Shown piece by piece: positions 7,623 to 16,778 of a stretch of DNA of 64,000 bases. The position numbers and the translations under genes are program-made. The notes below the pieces were generated by a model. It was given only the letters and a program-made list of their open reading frames with translations. It had not been told where the DNA came from and made no database searches. Location: assembly GCF_008630915.1 (NCBI RefSeq), contig NZ_CP043909.1, positions 1,488,001-1,552,000 on the forward strand. Reading direction: 5' to 3'. Source of the DNA: Acinetobacter suaedae (lineage in GTDB: Bacteria; Pseudomonadota; Gammaproteobacteria; Pseudomonadales; Moraxellaceae). Every line of letters begins with the position of its first letter. Position 1 is the stretch's first letter.

Positions 7623-8585
7623 TTAATATTTTTCAATTTTTGTAAGCTGACCTGTTTCATCTAAGCTAAATTGATCGAAATCATGGGCCAAATAAAAATT
7701 GCCTGTATAGAATGTTTTTACCTCCTCAGCAATCGCTTGCTGCCCAGTGTTATCCTGATGACGTGGACTAAAGTGTGTCAGGATCAGATTGCTTAGATTT
7801 TGATGTTGAGCAAATTCTGCAACCATCTTTGCTGAACTATGCATAGGACCTGAACCTACTTTATCTAAAATCGCTTGAGTGTAGGTACTTTCATGAATTA
7901 AGAGTTGGGCATCTTGGCAAGCTTGTGCCAATAACTCGGGACGATTATTATCTCCACCCACAATGGTATGAACACGTTTAGTTTGTAACTGAATAAAATC
8001 AGTTGCTTTTAATGTTTCCCCATTAAATTGAATGTTCTGACCTTGTTGTAAGTCACCCCAAGCTTTACCTTTGGGTATGCCGAGTTGAATTAAAGCCTGT
8101 GTATCTAATTTCTTTTGTGTGTTTTGAGCAATAATACTAAATGCAAAACTGGGTACACGATGACTCAATGGATGGGCTTGAATTGAAAGTTCATCCGTTA
8201 TTTGTTGTATTTGAGCCGCTTCATTCACATCAATAAAGTTAAGTGGGTAGGGCAAATGTAAATCCGTGAGCTGTGCCGTAACTTCAATCCATTGTTGAAT
8301 TTGTTTGGGGGCGATAATAGTTAAAGGTGCAGTACGGGCATTCATACCTGCACTGGCCAATAAGCCAACCAAACCATAACAATGATCGCCGTGAACATGG
8401 GTAATACAGATGGCAACTAGGCTTTGTAATGCAAGTTTCGCCTGTTGAATACGATGCTGGGTACCTTCACCAGCATCGACCAAAATCCAGTCTTTATTCT
8501 TGCTGTTACGGATGGCTAGGCCAGAGACATTGCGTGTGAGTGTGGGTACACCAGAAGAGGTACCTAAAAAAGTAAAATGAAGCAT
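7623..8585 (-). CDS. rnz: Ribonuclease Z (tRNA 3' endonuclease)
   Basis: About 320 aa, a typical short-form RNase Z. It is a metallo-beta-lactamase fold zinc hydrolase that trims tRNA 3' trailers. Visible motifs: FLGTSSGVPT at the N-terminus, ILVDAGEGTQHRI, CITHVHGDHCYGLVGLL (metal motif HxHxDH), a GGDNNRPEL segment, LIHESTY, and the C-terminal LILTHFSPRH. The ATG at 8585 gives the expected N-terminus; a GTG at 8603 would add six residues. It sits between rtcB and rtcR, with a ~290-bp upstream region for the rtc promoter on one side and a 67-bp divergent gap to rtcR on the other. Confidence 0.9.
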   Translation of the reverse strand: MLHFTFLGTSSGVPTLTRNVSGLAIRNSKNKDWILVDAGEGTQHRIQQAKLALQSLVAICITHVHGDHCYGLVGLLASAGMNARTAPLTIIAPKQIQQWIEVTAQLTDLHLPYPLNFIDVNEAAQIQQITDELSIQAHPLSHRVPSFAFSIIAQNTQKKLDTQALIQLGIPKGKAWGDLQQGQNIQFNGETLKATDFIQLQTKRVHTIVGGDNNRPELLAQACQDAQLLIHESTYTQAILDKVGSGPMHSSAKMVAEFAQHQNLSNLILTHFSPRHQDNTGQQAIAEEVKTFYTGNFYLAHDFDQFSLDETGQLTKIEKY

Positions 8586-8617
8586 ATTGTTGGAATTTTT
8601 CACTGAAATGCGTATTG

Positions 8618-8634
8618 TATATGATAGTCATATA
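8618..8634. promoter_or_regulatory. Palindrome between divergent rnz and rtcR
   Basis: TATATGA-TAG-TCATATA is a perfect 7-bp inverted repeat with a 3-nt spacer, in the 67-bp divergent gap and 19 bp before the rtcR ATG. It could be an operator or simply overlapping -10 elements. Confidence 0.35.
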
Positions 8635-8652
8635 TAAAATATTATAGAAATT

Positions 8653-10254
8653 ATGCTGAATGCAAAGAAAACTGTCGTGATTGGCTTTGTTGGTTCTACT
8701 CTAGATCAAGGAAAACGCCCTGATCGTTGGCAACGTTGGCGTCCGACTTTGAGTCTTTTGATGCATGAAGATTTGATTGTGGATGAACTGGTGCTATTGC
8801 ATGATCGACAGCATCATAATTTAGTTAAATTTATTGCTGAAGATGTGCAGGATGTATCGCCATCGACTATCGTGTCTGGACAGCGAGTGAGCATCCGTGA
8901 TCCTTGGGATTTTGCTGAGGTCTATGGTGCGCTATATGACTTTGTGAAAAGTTATCCCTTTGATACTGAAAAAAACAACTATCTTTTGCATATCACTACA
9001 GGCACACACGTTGCTCAAATCTGTTGGTATCTTCTGGTCGATGCCAATTACCTACCTGCTAAGCTGATTCAAAGTGCACCTAATCAGCAGAAAACACCAG
9101 AAGGTGAATATCGTATCATTGATCTGGACTTATCTCGCTACGATGTTCTCAAGCAGCGCTTTGAAGATGAGCAGCTACAAAACTGGCAACAGCTGAAAGC
9201 CAATATTTCAACCTATAACCACGAATTCAATCAACTGATCACTGAAGTTGAATTGGTTGCAACACGTTCTAGCGCACCAATCCTAATTATGGGCGCAACA
9301 GGTGTGGGTAAATCGCATTTAGCGAAACAAATCTATCAATTAAAGAAAAATAAGTTTCATTTAAGTGGGCGTTTTGTTGATGTGAACTGTGCGACGCTTC
9401 GTGGTGATAGTGCTATGTCGAGTTTGTTTGGGCATATCAAGGGGGCTTTTACAGGGGCAGCAGCTTCGCGAACAGGTTTATTAAAAAGTGCTGATCAGGG
9501 TATTTTATTTCTGGATGAAATTGGTGAGCTTGGGCTAGATGAGCAAGCGATGTTGCTTAAGGCACTCGAAGATAAATCCTTTTTTCCTGTTGGGAGTGAC
9601 AAAGAGGTTCAGGCCGATTTTCAGCTAATTGCGGGGACAAATAGAGATCTAAGAGCCGAAGTGCAAGCGGGCCGTTTTCGTGAGGATTTGTGGGCACGAT
9701 TGAATACATGGACTTTCTTTTTACCGAATCTTAAAGATCGAATTGAAGACATTGCTCCCAATATTGAGTTCGAGTTGCAACGCTTTTCGGCAAATCACCA
9801 ACGACAATTCCGTTTTCAGCGTGATGCACTTGATGTGTATTTGAAATTTGCCAAGTCGAAAGAAGCATCATGGCAGGGGAATTTTCGTGATTTGACTGCC
9901 AGTGTGACGCGGTTAGCGACATTATCCAATGGTGAGCTGATCTGTTCAGAAACGGTGGAAAAAGAGATTCAGCGTTTAAAGCAGTTGTGGTCGATCCAAA
10001 CTACACAATCTGTATCTAAAGAAACAGATATTTTACTTAAATATTTAGATCAAACGCAGCTGGGAGAGATTGATGAGTTTGATCAGATTCAGCTGCGTGG
10101 TGTACTTCAAGTGTGTGAAAATGCCAAATCGATGGCGGATGCTGGACGCCAACTGTTTGCAGCTTCACGCCAGCAACGCAATACCACCAATGACAGTGAC
10201 CGGGTCAAAAAGTATTTGGCCCGGTTTGGCTTGAGTTGGCATGATTTTCAATAA
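8653..10254 (+). CDS. rtcR: RtcR, sigma-54-dependent activator of the rtc operon
   Basis: A 533-aa protein. Residues 1 to ~185 form the CARF-type sensor typical of RtcR (VVIGFVGSTLDQGKRPDRWQRWRPTLSL, and HITTGTHVAQI). Residues ~190-420 are an AAA+ domain with Walker A GATGVGKS (214-221), the sigma-54 contact loop GAFTGA (~264-269), and Walker B ILFLDEIGEL. The C-terminal ~90 residues should hold the DNA-binding helices. In other bacteria RtcR is kept inactive by its sensor domain and switched on by RNA fragments with damaged ends, opening the rtcBA promoter. The partner promoter is at 7414-7430. Its stop abuts the stop of the DUF2157 gene. Confidence 0.95.
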   Translation: MLNAKKTVVIGFVGSTLDQGKRPDRWQRWRPTLSLLMHEDLIVDELVLLHDRQHHNLVKFIAEDVQDVSPSTIVSGQRVSIRDPWDFAEVYGALYDFVKSYPFDTEKNNYLLHITTGTHVAQICWYLLVDANYLPAKLIQSAPNQQKTPEGEYRIIDLDLSRYDVLKQRFEDEQLQNWQQLKANISTYNHEFNQLITEVELVATRSSAPILIMGATGVGKSHLAKQIYQLKKNKFHLSGRFVDVNCATLRGDSAMSSLFGHIKGAFTGAAASRTGLLKSADQGILFLDEIGELGLDEQAMLLKALEDKSFFPVGSDKEVQADFQLIAGTNRDLRAEVQAGRFREDLWARLNTWTFFLPNLKDRIEDIAPNIEFELQRFSANHQRQFRFQRDALDVYLKFAKSKEASWQGNFRDLTASVTRLATLSNGELICSETVEKEIQRLKQLWSIQTTQSVSKETDILLKYLDQTQLGEIDEFDQIQLRGVLQVCENAKSMADAGRQLFAASRQQRNTTNDSDRVKKYLARFGLSWHDFQ

Positions 10255-11325
10255 TCACTCAGCTGGATGGTCTTTCTTGATTTTGGATTGGCTGGGTAGA
10301 AATTCCAAATTCCAGAGTTTTTCAGCATGACGGCCAATCCACCAGAAAGAGATAGCCAATAAAATAAAGAAAATGGCTTTGTGCATGCCATTCCAGAAGA
10401 ACTCAAAATACTTAGTGTAGAGGTTAATAAATAAGAAAGTGATCCCAAAACCACGTGAGGTGGCATCATCATGTTTTAAACCATAGACAATTGCGATGAT
10501 GGCAATAAACGCGAATAGTACACCCCAATGTAACAGCTCATATTGCTTGACGCTATACCAACTCCCTAAGTCACCATAATTGCCAAAGATAGAGAGAATC
10601 CATAAGGCAATAAATAGATAAAGTAGTCCCATGACATAAGTTGAATGGGCGAAGTCTATAAAATGCGCATAGCGTTTAAACAGCAGGCTTAAGCCAATTA
10701 AGGCACCGCCAAAAAAGACAAAGCGTAACGGGAAGTTCATGCCTAGATAATAGGCTCCCCAACCGGACATATAGCCAGTTTCTGTACCAAACCATGAGCC
10801 GAGTGAAAGTAGAGCAAATACCCAGATCAGTTTAGAGGGGAACCAGAAGGCAAGTGCAGCATAAATAAGAGTGGAGAGCAGAAATAACAAAGAAAAATGA
10901 CCACTACCTGTATCAATTGCTTGCCCGAAATAGGCGACAGACGCTGCAGTAGACAGCACACCTGCAAAAATAATCGCTTCATTGCTAAATTGATGCTGGG
11001 GTTTGGTTCTACGCCGACGATAGGCAAAGCCATAAAAGGCAGTCGCCACCACAGCAAAAATCAGACATGGAATGATCTTGGAATTGATAAAGATTTTTTC
11101 AATTAGCTCCATCAAGAACTGATCGGCAGTAACTGCAGCGATGGCAATCACTGCACAAATCATTGAAATCCAGAATGAATATTTTGCGAGTCGCTCCCAG
11201 TCAAAAGGTTGAATCGAAAAACTATCATTTAATTTATTGGCGACATCGGGTGTAATCGTGCCTTGTTGTTGCCAATTTTCGATGATTTGCTTTAAAAAAA
11301 GTCCTTGTTTTTTATTTAATTTCAT
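10255..11325 (-). CDS. DUF2157 domain-containing membrane protein
   Basis: About 356 aa. A short cytoplasmic N-domain (KKQGLFLKQIIENWQQQGTITPDVANKLNDSF), characteristic of DUF2157, precedes roughly nine or ten hydrophobic segments, e.g. FWISMICAVIAIAAVTA, CLIFAVVATAFYGFAY, LLFLLSTLIYAALAF, LLYLFIALWILSIF and IFFILLAISFWWIG. Function is unknown; it is an inner-membrane protein. The ATG at 11325 matches the start of the conserved domain. The stop codon lies directly against the rtcR stop with no spacer and no visible terminator. Confidence 0.75.
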   Translation of the reverse strand: MKLNKKQGLFLKQIIENWQQQGTITPDVANKLNDSFSIQPFDWERLAKYSFWISMICAVIAIAAVTADQFLMELIEKIFINSKIIPCLIFAVVATAFYGFAYRRRRTKPQHQFSNEAIIFAGVLSTAASVAYFGQAIDTGSGHFSLLFLLSTLIYAALAFWFPSKLIWVFALLSLGSWFGTETGYMSGWGAYYLGMNFPLRFVFFGGALIGLSLLFKRYAHFIDFAHSTYVMGLLYLFIALWILSIFGNYGDLGSWYSVKQYELLHWGVLFAFIAIIAIVYGLKHDDATSRGFGITFLFINLYTKYFEFFWNGMHKAIFFILLAISFWWIGRHAEKLWNLEFLPSQSKIKKDHPAE

Positions 11326-11418
11326 TATTAAAGAACCTGAATGTCTGTACATCTATACTGATATAACAGACATTGGATTCAAAAGACGTATATTTTTCTT
11401 AGTAATTTGTTGTTAAGT

Positions 11419-12048
11419 CTACAGTTTTAAAAAGTGGGTAATGACTTGACGCAACTGCTTTAGATAGCCTGTAAAGAAATGATTGGCACCCGGCAGAATC
11501 GTGATGGGATGTTTTTGCGGTTTTGCCCAAGCGATCATGTCTGAAAGGAGGGTAATATCATCTTGCTCGCCGTGAACAAATAAAATATCACCATCAATTG
11601 CAGGGGTTTGGTAATGACGTAAGTCAACAACAGAACCTGTTGGTAATCCACACAAAACTAATTGTTTTGGGCGAGATTCTTCGCTGAGTTGGGCTTGGCA
11701 CTTTGCAAGCACATGAGAGCCGAAACTGAAACCGCCTGCATAGAAGGTTAAACCTGCATGCTTTGCACGCGCATATTCAATCACAGCCATAATGTCATCA
11801 GTTTCACCATGACCTTGATCATGTGTACCTTCGCTACCCGCTAAGCCACGGAAGCTAGGACGATATACCACACACCCCATTTCATTAAAAATCTGAGCCA
11901 ATAAAACAGGGACTTTATGATTTGGTGTTCCGCCTTGTAAAGGATGTGGGTGGCAGACAACAGCAAAACCTGTGACTTCACCTTGAGGTTGATCGACAAA
12001 CATTTCAATTTGACCAACAGGACCTTGGATGAATAATTGCTCAGACAT
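11419..12048 (-). CDS. Alpha/beta hydrolase (YpfH/dienelactone hydrolase-like)
   Basis: A 209-aa compact alpha/beta hydrolase. CHPHPLQGGTPNHKV is the oxyanion region, FRGLAGSEG follows strand beta-4, GGFSFGSHV is the nucleophile elbow with its Ser, FVHGEQDDITLLSDM holds the acid, and GANHFFTGYL holds the catalytic His. The set matches small uncharacterised bacterial hydrolases related to CC3/TIP30-type proteins. No signal peptide, so cytoplasmic. Substrate unknown. It lies between the DUF2157 gene and divergent yaaA, ~120 bp away. Confidence 0.75.
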   Translation of the reverse strand: MSEQLFIQGPVGQIEMFVDQPQGEVTGFAVVCHPHPLQGGTPNHKVPVLLAQIFNEMGCVVYRPSFRGLAGSEGTHDQGHGETDDIMAVIEYARAKHAGLTFYAGGFSFGSHVLAKCQAQLSEESRPKQLVLCGLPTGSVVDLRHYQTPAIDGDILFVHGEQDDITLLSDMIAWAKPQKHPITILPGANHFFTGYLKQLRQVITHFLKL

Positions 12049-12173
12049 AAGATACGTAATGGATAATGGAAGAATCCACTATTTTACCGATAATGAAGAA
12101 TGAAAACACGAATTGGCATTAAAAATTATCAACTGTTATAGTTTCACCAAGTTAAATTTATTTTTGATTGATT

Positions 12174-12956
12174 ATGCTTACTTTAATTTCTCCAGCGAAA
12201 ACACTTGATTATACAACCGCTTTACCTACAGATACATATACACAGCCACGTTTATTAGAACAATCACAGCAGCTGATTGATGTATGTCGCAAGCTTTCTG
12301 CGAGTGAAATCGCATCTTTGATGACGGTTAGTGAGAAAATCGCCAATTTAAATGTAGAACGTTTCCGTGACTGGAATGCAGATTTTGATTTTTCCAATGC
12401 ACGTCAAGCCTTGTTTGCATTTAAAGGTGATGTGTATACCGGTTTAGATGCTTATCACTTGAAAGATCAGGATATTGATTTTGCCCAGCAGCATTTACGT
12501 ATGTTGTCTGGTCTTTATGGTTTATTACGTCCGTTGGATTTGATGATGCCGTATCGCTTGGAAATGAGTACTAAACTAAAAAATACACGTGGACATAATC
12601 TTTATGAATTCTGGGGCAGCATTATCACTGACCAAATTAACCAAGATTTAGCTGACATTAATTCAAAAGTATTGGTAAATTTAGCATCTGATGAATATTA
12701 TAAGTCAGTGAATGAAAAGAAAATTCAGGCAGAAATTATTAAGCCTGTATTCTTGGATCAGAAAAACGGAAAATATAAAGTCATTAGTTTCTACGCGAAA
12801 AAAGCGCGTGGTCTGATGGCAAGATACTTGATTGAAAATAAATTAAGCCAAGTAGAACAATTAAAAGCATTTGATAGTGAAGGGTATTACTTCGATGCTG
12901 AAAGTTCATCGGATAAAGAACTAGTCTTTAAGCGAGATGAACAGCACGCAGCTTAG
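12174..12956 (+). CDS. yaaA: Peroxide stress protein YaaA
   Basis: A 260-aa member of the UPF0246/YaaA family, recognised from [62 protein letters not shown], the [13 protein letters not shown] stretch and the C-terminal [15 protein letters not shown]. In E. coli YaaA limits Fenton damage by lowering intracellular free iron during peroxide stress and binds DNA. The ATG at 12174 gives the canonical N-terminus; an upstream TTG at 12168 is unlikely. Confidence 0.93.
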   Translation: MLTLISPAKTLDYTTALPTDTYTQPRLLEQSQQLIDVCRKLSASEIASLMTVSEKIANLNVERFRDWNADFDFSNARQALFAFKGDVYTGLDAYHLKDQDIDFAQQHLRMLSGLYGLLRPLDLMMPYRLEMSTKLKNTRGHNLYEFWGSIITDQINQDLADINSKVLVNLASDEYYKSVNEKKIQAEIIKPVFLDQKNGKYKVISFYAKKARGLMARYLIENKLSQVEQLKAFDSEGYYFDAESSSDKELVFKRDEQHAA

Positions 12957-12975
12957 ATTTGCCTTGGGTGGTGGG

Positions 12976-13240
12976 ATGTTAACCAAAGAATATTTACTAA
13001 AGCATGGATATCGTCTGATCAAGTCCGAATCAAAGGGTATCTGACAGAACCTCGGCGTTATGGGGGGTACAGCCTTTAGATCTTGATGGCACTCGATGGT
13101 TCCGATTTGGTAATCATCCTATCCGTCAACAGGAACTAAAACATGAGTTTGGTTCCTGTACCTTGTACCAGCTCTTTCCTGAGCGTAAAGATGCAGAGTC
13201 CTTGGCAAAGTGGCTGAATTTGAATAAAGAAATCCAATGA
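12976..13240 (+). pseudogene. Decayed small coding region
   Basis: Between yaaA and the HD hydrolase the three forward frames each hold part of what reads like one small protein: MLTKEYLLKHGYRLIKSES from the ATG at 12976 (stop at 13042), a middle piece GYLTEPRRYGG in a second frame, then QPLDLDGTRWFRFGNHPIRQ to AESLAKWLNLNKEIQ ending in TGA at 13238-13240 in a third. The last piece has coding-like composition but no start codon; a run of six G at 13062-13067 is a plausible frameshift point. I do not recognise the family. A sequencing error is an alternative. Confidence 0.4.
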
Positions 13241-13249
13241 GGATGAGTA

Positions 13250-13873
13250 ATGCAGCAGTATTTAACGCTATTAGAAAAATCATGGTTTGAACTGCATCGG
13301 CATTATCATTTTTCTGAACCGCAGAAAGTTTTTAATAAGTTGATTGCTGCCTACAGTGAAAAACAGCGAGCTTATCATACGCTTCAGCATGTGTATGAAT
13401 GTTTGATCTTGCTTGAATCGATTCGATCTGACTTAAAAGATGCTTATTCAGTTGAGTTAGCACTTTGGTTTCATGATGCGATCTATGATCCGCAAGCAAA
13501 AGATAATGAAATGAAAAGTGTGGAGCTGTTTGAAAAGTATATGGCTCAGGACCTATCTGTTGAGATTGTTGAAAAGATCAAGCGCTGGATTATTGCGACG
13601 CAAAAGCATGAATCAACGAACGAGTTGGATTTGCAGTTTTTATTAGATATCGATTTGGCGATTCTAGCGGCTTCACCAGAACGTTTCGAGGAGTATGAGC
13701 AACAGATTCAACAAGAATATGCTTGGGTGGAATCAGAAATTTATTCCATTAAACGAAAAGAAGTTCTTGCACATTTTTATCAAGTGGAACCGTTGTATCA
13801 AACGGAATATTTTCAACAGAATTTTGAGCAAAGGGCGAAAGTGAATTTGAGGGAAATATTAGATGAGAAATAG
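13250..13873 (+). CDS. HD-domain metal-dependent phosphohydrolase
   Basis: A 207-aa protein of the predicted HD-superfamily phosphohydrolases (COG4339-like). YHTLQHVYECL carries the first metal His, LALWFHDAIYDPQAKDNEMKS the HD pair, and FLLDIDLAILAASPERFEEYEQQIQQEYAWV the distal Asp. Members are cytoplasmic and presumed to act on nucleotides or phosphate esters; the actual substrate is unknown. The start at 13250 follows GAGGATGAG and lies just beyond the decayed ORF, which may once have been in the same operon. Confidence 0.75.
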   Translation: MQQYLTLLEKSWFELHRHYHFSEPQKVFNKLIAAYSEKQRAYHTLQHVYECLILLESIRSDLKDAYSVELALWFHDAIYDPQAKDNEMKSVELFEKYMAQDLSVEIVEKIKRWIIATQKHESTNELDLQFLLDIDLAILAASPERFEEYEQQIQQEYAWVESEIYSIKRKEVLAHFYQVEPLYQTEYFQQNFEQRAKVNLREILDEK

Positions 13874-13986
13874 TTCAAATATTCCTAAGTTCCCTAACAC
13901 TAATGCTAGGGTAGCATTGGCAAAGCGATTGAACTTACCTTATCACGATAATATGTAAGATTGGGAATATGAAGTTGCTGTAATAA

Positions 13987-14007
13987 TGGGCGAACTGTGT
14001 TCGCCCA
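13987..14007 (-). terminator. Hairpin downstream of thiG
   Basis: An 8-bp GC-rich stem (13987-13994 with 14000-14007) lies 18 bp past the thiG stop. On the minus strand it is followed by only a weak ATTATT tail. A smaller hairpin AATGCTA/TAGCATT lies at ~13902-13918. Confidence 0.5.
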
Positions 14008-14024
14008 AAACATGATGATTTGAT

Positions 14025-14810
14025 TTACTTGAAGAAATAACCCGTTTCAGGCGAGCTGGCATTGGCCATACGCTTACGCGGCATACGACCCGCCAAGAAT
14101 GCTTCACGACCCGCTTCAACGGCTTTTTTCATCGCAGAAGCCATCAAAATTGGATTTTGCGCCGCGGCAATGGCTGTATTCATCAATACGCCGTCACAAC
14201 CGAGTTCCATCGCAATCGCCGCATCACTTGCAGTACCCACACCAGCATCCACCAATACAGGAACTTTGGCATTTTCTTTGATGATGGAAATGGTGTGTGG
14301 ATTCAGAATGCCGAGACCGGAACCAATTAAACTACCCAAAGGCATGATTGCTACACAGCCCATGCTTTCAAGCTCTTGAGCGACGATCGGATCATCCGAG
14401 GTGTAGACCATGATCTCAAAACCATCATCAATCAAGGTTTGCGCGGCTTTGAGCGTTGCAGTCACATTCGGATACAAGGTTTTTTCATCACCGAGTACTT
14501 CAAGCTTTACCAAGTTGTGACCATCAAGCAGTTCACGAGCCAGCATGCAGGTACGAATCGCGCTATCTGCATCAAAACAGCCAGCTGTATTTGGCAGAAT
14601 CGTGTATTTCTCAGGTGGAATGACTGAGAGTAAATTTGGTTGATCGGCATGCTGACCAATGTTTACGCGACGAATTGCAACGGTCACAATTTCAGCACCG
14701 CTTGCTTGAATGGCTAAATCGGTTTCATTGAGATCTTTATATTTACCAGTTCCGACCAGTAGACGAGATTGGAAAGTACGTGAACCAATAATTAAAGGGG
14801 AATCTTGCAT
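14025..14810 (-). CDS. thiG: Thiazole synthase
   Basis: A 261-aa protein. ThiG forms the thiazole phosphate of thiamine from 1-deoxy-xylulose-5-phosphate, dehydroglycine and ThiS-thiocarboxylate. Seen: the N-terminal [52 protein letters not shown] with the Schiff-base Lys, [29 protein letters not shown] (phosphate-binding loop), and the C-terminal [17 protein letters not shown]. It is co-transcribed with thiS, 23 nt downstream of it. The TIM-barrel length is standard. Confidence 0.95.
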   Translation of the reverse strand: MQDSPLIIGSRTFQSRLLVGTGKYKDLNETDLAIQASGAEIVTVAIRRVNIGQHADQPNLLSVIPPEKYTILPNTAGCFDADSAIRTCMLARELLDGHNLVKLEVLGDEKTLYPNVTATLKAAQTLIDDGFEIMVYTSDDPIVAQELESMGCVAIMPLGSLIGSGLGILNPHTISIIKENAKVPVLVDAGVGTASDAAIAMELGCDGVLMNTAIAAAQNPILMASAMKKAVEAGREAFLAGRMPRKRMANASSPETGYFFK

Positions 14811-14833
14811 GGGCTTACTCCATTTTTAGCCGA

Positions 14834-15031
14834 TTAGCCGCCACCAACAGCTTGGATAATTTCAATACGATCTTCAGGAGCAATTGCGGTTTGCTCAAGT
14901 TTGCTCTTAGGAATGATTTGCTGGTTCTTTTCTACAGCGAAGCGTTTGCCTTCAAGTGCCAAGCTTTGAATCAATTGCTGTAGATTTTCACAAGACGTGT
15001 CTGTTGACTCGCCATTTAAATAGATATGCAT
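14834..15031 (-). CDS. thiS: Sulfur carrier protein ThiS
   Basis: A 65-aa ubiquitin-like protein ending in Gly-Gly-Gly (QAVGGG), the tail that is adenylylated and converted to a thiocarboxylate as sulfur donor for ThiG. The N-terminal MHIYLNGES and central FAVEKNQQIIP are typical. It lies between thiG and the DUF423 gene on the same strand, 9 nt after the latter, suggesting an operon. ThiF, which charges it, is not in the window. Confidence 0.92.
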   Translation of the reverse strand: MHIYLNGESTDTSCENLQQLIQSLALEGKRFAVEKNQQIIPKSKLEQTAIAPEDRIEIIQAVGGG

Positions 15032-15040
15032 GATAAATCC

Positions 15041-15406
15041 TTATTTCGCATGTTTGGTCGCATGCCATGCGAGGAATAGCCAACCTGCGATCATAAAGGC
15101 ACCACCAATCGGCGTAATCGCACCTAATATTCGAGGCAAGCCCAGCGCCATAATGTACAATGAACCACAGAAAAAGAGGATGCCAATTTGCATCAAAATA
15201 AACGGAATTTTTATAGAAAAAGTTGGCGTGGTTTTATTTAATACGCCCAACATTAATAAGCCAAGCGCGTGGTAGAAAAAATATTGGGTTGCGGTACCCC
15301 ACCAAGTCAGTTGCTCAGGCGTTGCAAAGGATTTAAGTCCATGAGCACCAAACGCTCCGAGCATGACTGCAAGGGCAAGATTGATTGCAGAGATTGCTAT
15401 CCACAT
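15041..15406 (-). CDS. DUF423 family membrane protein (YgdD-like)
   Basis: A 121-aa inner-membrane protein with four hydrophobic segments. The N-terminus AISAINLALAVMLGAFGAHGLKS is the DUF423 hallmark, followed by QYFFYHALGLLMLGVL, IGILFFCGSLYIMAL and ITPIGGAFMIAGWLFLAW. The family is widespread but functionally uncharacterised. It sits 9 nt upstream of thiS and downstream of rpoH, which ends in its own terminator. Confidence 0.88.
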   Translation of the reverse strand: MWIAISAINLALAVMLGAFGAHGLKSFATPEQLTWWGTATQYFFYHALGLLMLGVLNKTTPTFSIKIPFILMQIGILFFCGSLYIMALGLPRILGAITPIGGAFMIAGWLFLAWHATKHAK

Positions 15407-15474
15407 ATTGGAAATAGAACTGGAAATTTGATAAACAAAATTAACATATTCGGGACTTTAAACAAAGACAAGAT

Positions 15475-15501
15475 AAAACAAAAGGGCATTATAGCCCTTG
15501 T
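15475..15501 (-). terminator. rpoH terminator
   Basis: On the minus strand ACAAGGGC-TATAAT-GCCCTTTTGTTTT forms a stem with a good T-tract, 14 bp after the rpoH stop. Confidence 0.75.
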
Positions 15502-15514
15502 ATTTGATCTGATT

Positions 15515-16384
15515 TTAACTTGCAGACATGGCGGTTTTGATCTTTTCCATCGCATTCTTTTCAAGCTGACGAATACGTTCTGCTGAAACGTTATATTCGG
15601 CAGCTAATTCGTGTAGTGTAGATTTATCATCATCTAGCCAACGACGTTGTAAGATATTACGTGAGCGATCATCAAGTTGATCCATAGCCTCATGTAGTGC
15701 TGCAGTACTTTGTTCTTCGTAATCTTCTTCTTCAGCAAGTCGTGCTGGATCATAACGATTATCTTCTAGGTAGAGTGCAGGAGCTGTATGTGGTGTATCA
15801 TCGTCATCATCACCTTGTGCTTCGAAAGCTGCATCGTATGCGGTTAAACGACCTTCCATTTCGAGCACTTGCTCAGGCGTCACATTTAAATCATTTGCAA
15901 TCGCTTGAGCTTCTTCTAAAGACAGTCGCTTGCTTGATTTTTTGAGACTACGTAAATTAAAAAATAATTTACGTTGAGCTTTGGTTGTTGCAATTTTAAC
16001 GATACGCCAGTTACGAATTACATATTCGTGAATCTCAGCCTTGATCCAATGCACGGCAAATGAAACTAAACGCACACCCATATTTGGATCGAAGCGCTTA
16101 ACAGCTTTCATCAATCCGAGGTTGCCTTCTTGAATCAGATCGCCTTGTGGCAATCCATAACCTGCATAGCTACGTGCAATATGAACAACAAAACGTAAGT
16201 GTGACATTACCAGTAATTTGGCAGCATCAAGATCTTGGTCATAATAATAACGCTCTGCAAGTTCTTTTTCCTGCTCGGCTGTTAAAATTGGAATTTGATT
16301 GACAGTACTGATATATGCACCAAGATTTACGCCTGGCGCAGACAATGACAGGGGCATCAATTGATTGCTGCTGTCAGTAGTCAT
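15515..16384 (-). CDS. rpoH: Heat-shock sigma factor RpoH (sigma-32)
   Basis: A 289-aa protein. Region 2 is seen in [43 protein letters not shown] and [20 protein letters not shown]; the RpoH box QRKLFFNLR, diagnostic for sigma-32, is at ~136-144; region 4 with its HTH is in [28 protein letters not shown]. It directs RNA polymerase to chaperone and protease genes. An acidic insert ([13 protein letters not shown]) follows the region 3 part. The Shine-Dalgarno AAGGAG lies inside a short TCCT-ATA-AGGA repeat just before the ATG, which could affect translation. Confidence 0.95.
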   Translation of the reverse strand: MTTDSSNQLMPLSLSAPGVNLGAYISTVNQIPILTAEQEKELAERYYYDQDLDAAKLLVMSHLRFVVHIARSYAGYGLPQGDLIQEGNLGLMKAVKRFDPNMGVRLVSFAVHWIKAEIHEYVIRNWRIVKIATTKAQRKLFFNLRSLKKSSKRLSLEEAQAIANDLNVTPEQVLEMEGRLTAYDAAFEAQGDDDDDTPHTAPALYLEDNRYDPARLAEEEDYEEQSTAALHEAMDQLDDRSRNILQRRWLDDDKSTLHELAAEYNVSAERIRQLEKNAMEKIKTAMSAS

Positions 16385-16535
16385 GGAGTCTCCTTATAGG
16401 ATGGTATTTAAGTCAACAATTTCATCTTAATGCGAATGTTCTTCATCACTAAGGAAATTTGAGTATAGAAATGTAAATTTATCTTTACCGTTTACCAAGA
16501 GTTTAGCAAAGAAAGTGAGTTGAGTTCTACAAGAC

Positions 16536-16778
16536 CTAAAGAGATTCAATGAGGTAGTGAAATTCATTTTCAGATATTTTCGTTGTTTGGCATTGTAGAT
16601 TTTTGATTTGGCAATATCGTGTTACATCAATTTCACTATGTGGATCTGATGATTTTAATAGGTAAAGTTTTTTACCGTTTGATTTTTTTAGGGCTCGTTT
16701 CAACATTAATAATGGCATTGGACACGGTTGTCCTAAAGCATCAATAATTTCAGTTGAATGAGAGGGTAAGGTGGTCAT
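16536..16778 (-). CDS. TusA-family sulfurtransferase-like protein
   Basis: An 80-aa protein with the TusA/SirA fold signature DALGQPCPMPLLMLKRALKK, including the CPxP active-site Cys. TusA proteins relay persulfide sulfur, e.g. toward tRNA thiolation; other family members have regulatory or unknown roles. The C-terminal half (EIDVTRYCQIKNLQCQTTKISENEFHYLIESL) is compatible with the fold but has two further cysteines. It stands alone upstream of rpoH on the same strand. I would not insist on TusA itself. Confidence 0.8.
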   Translation of the reverse strand: MTTLPSHSTEIIDALGQPCPMPLLMLKRALKKSNGKKLYLLKSSDPHSEIDVTRYCQIKNLQCQTTKISENEFHYLIESL

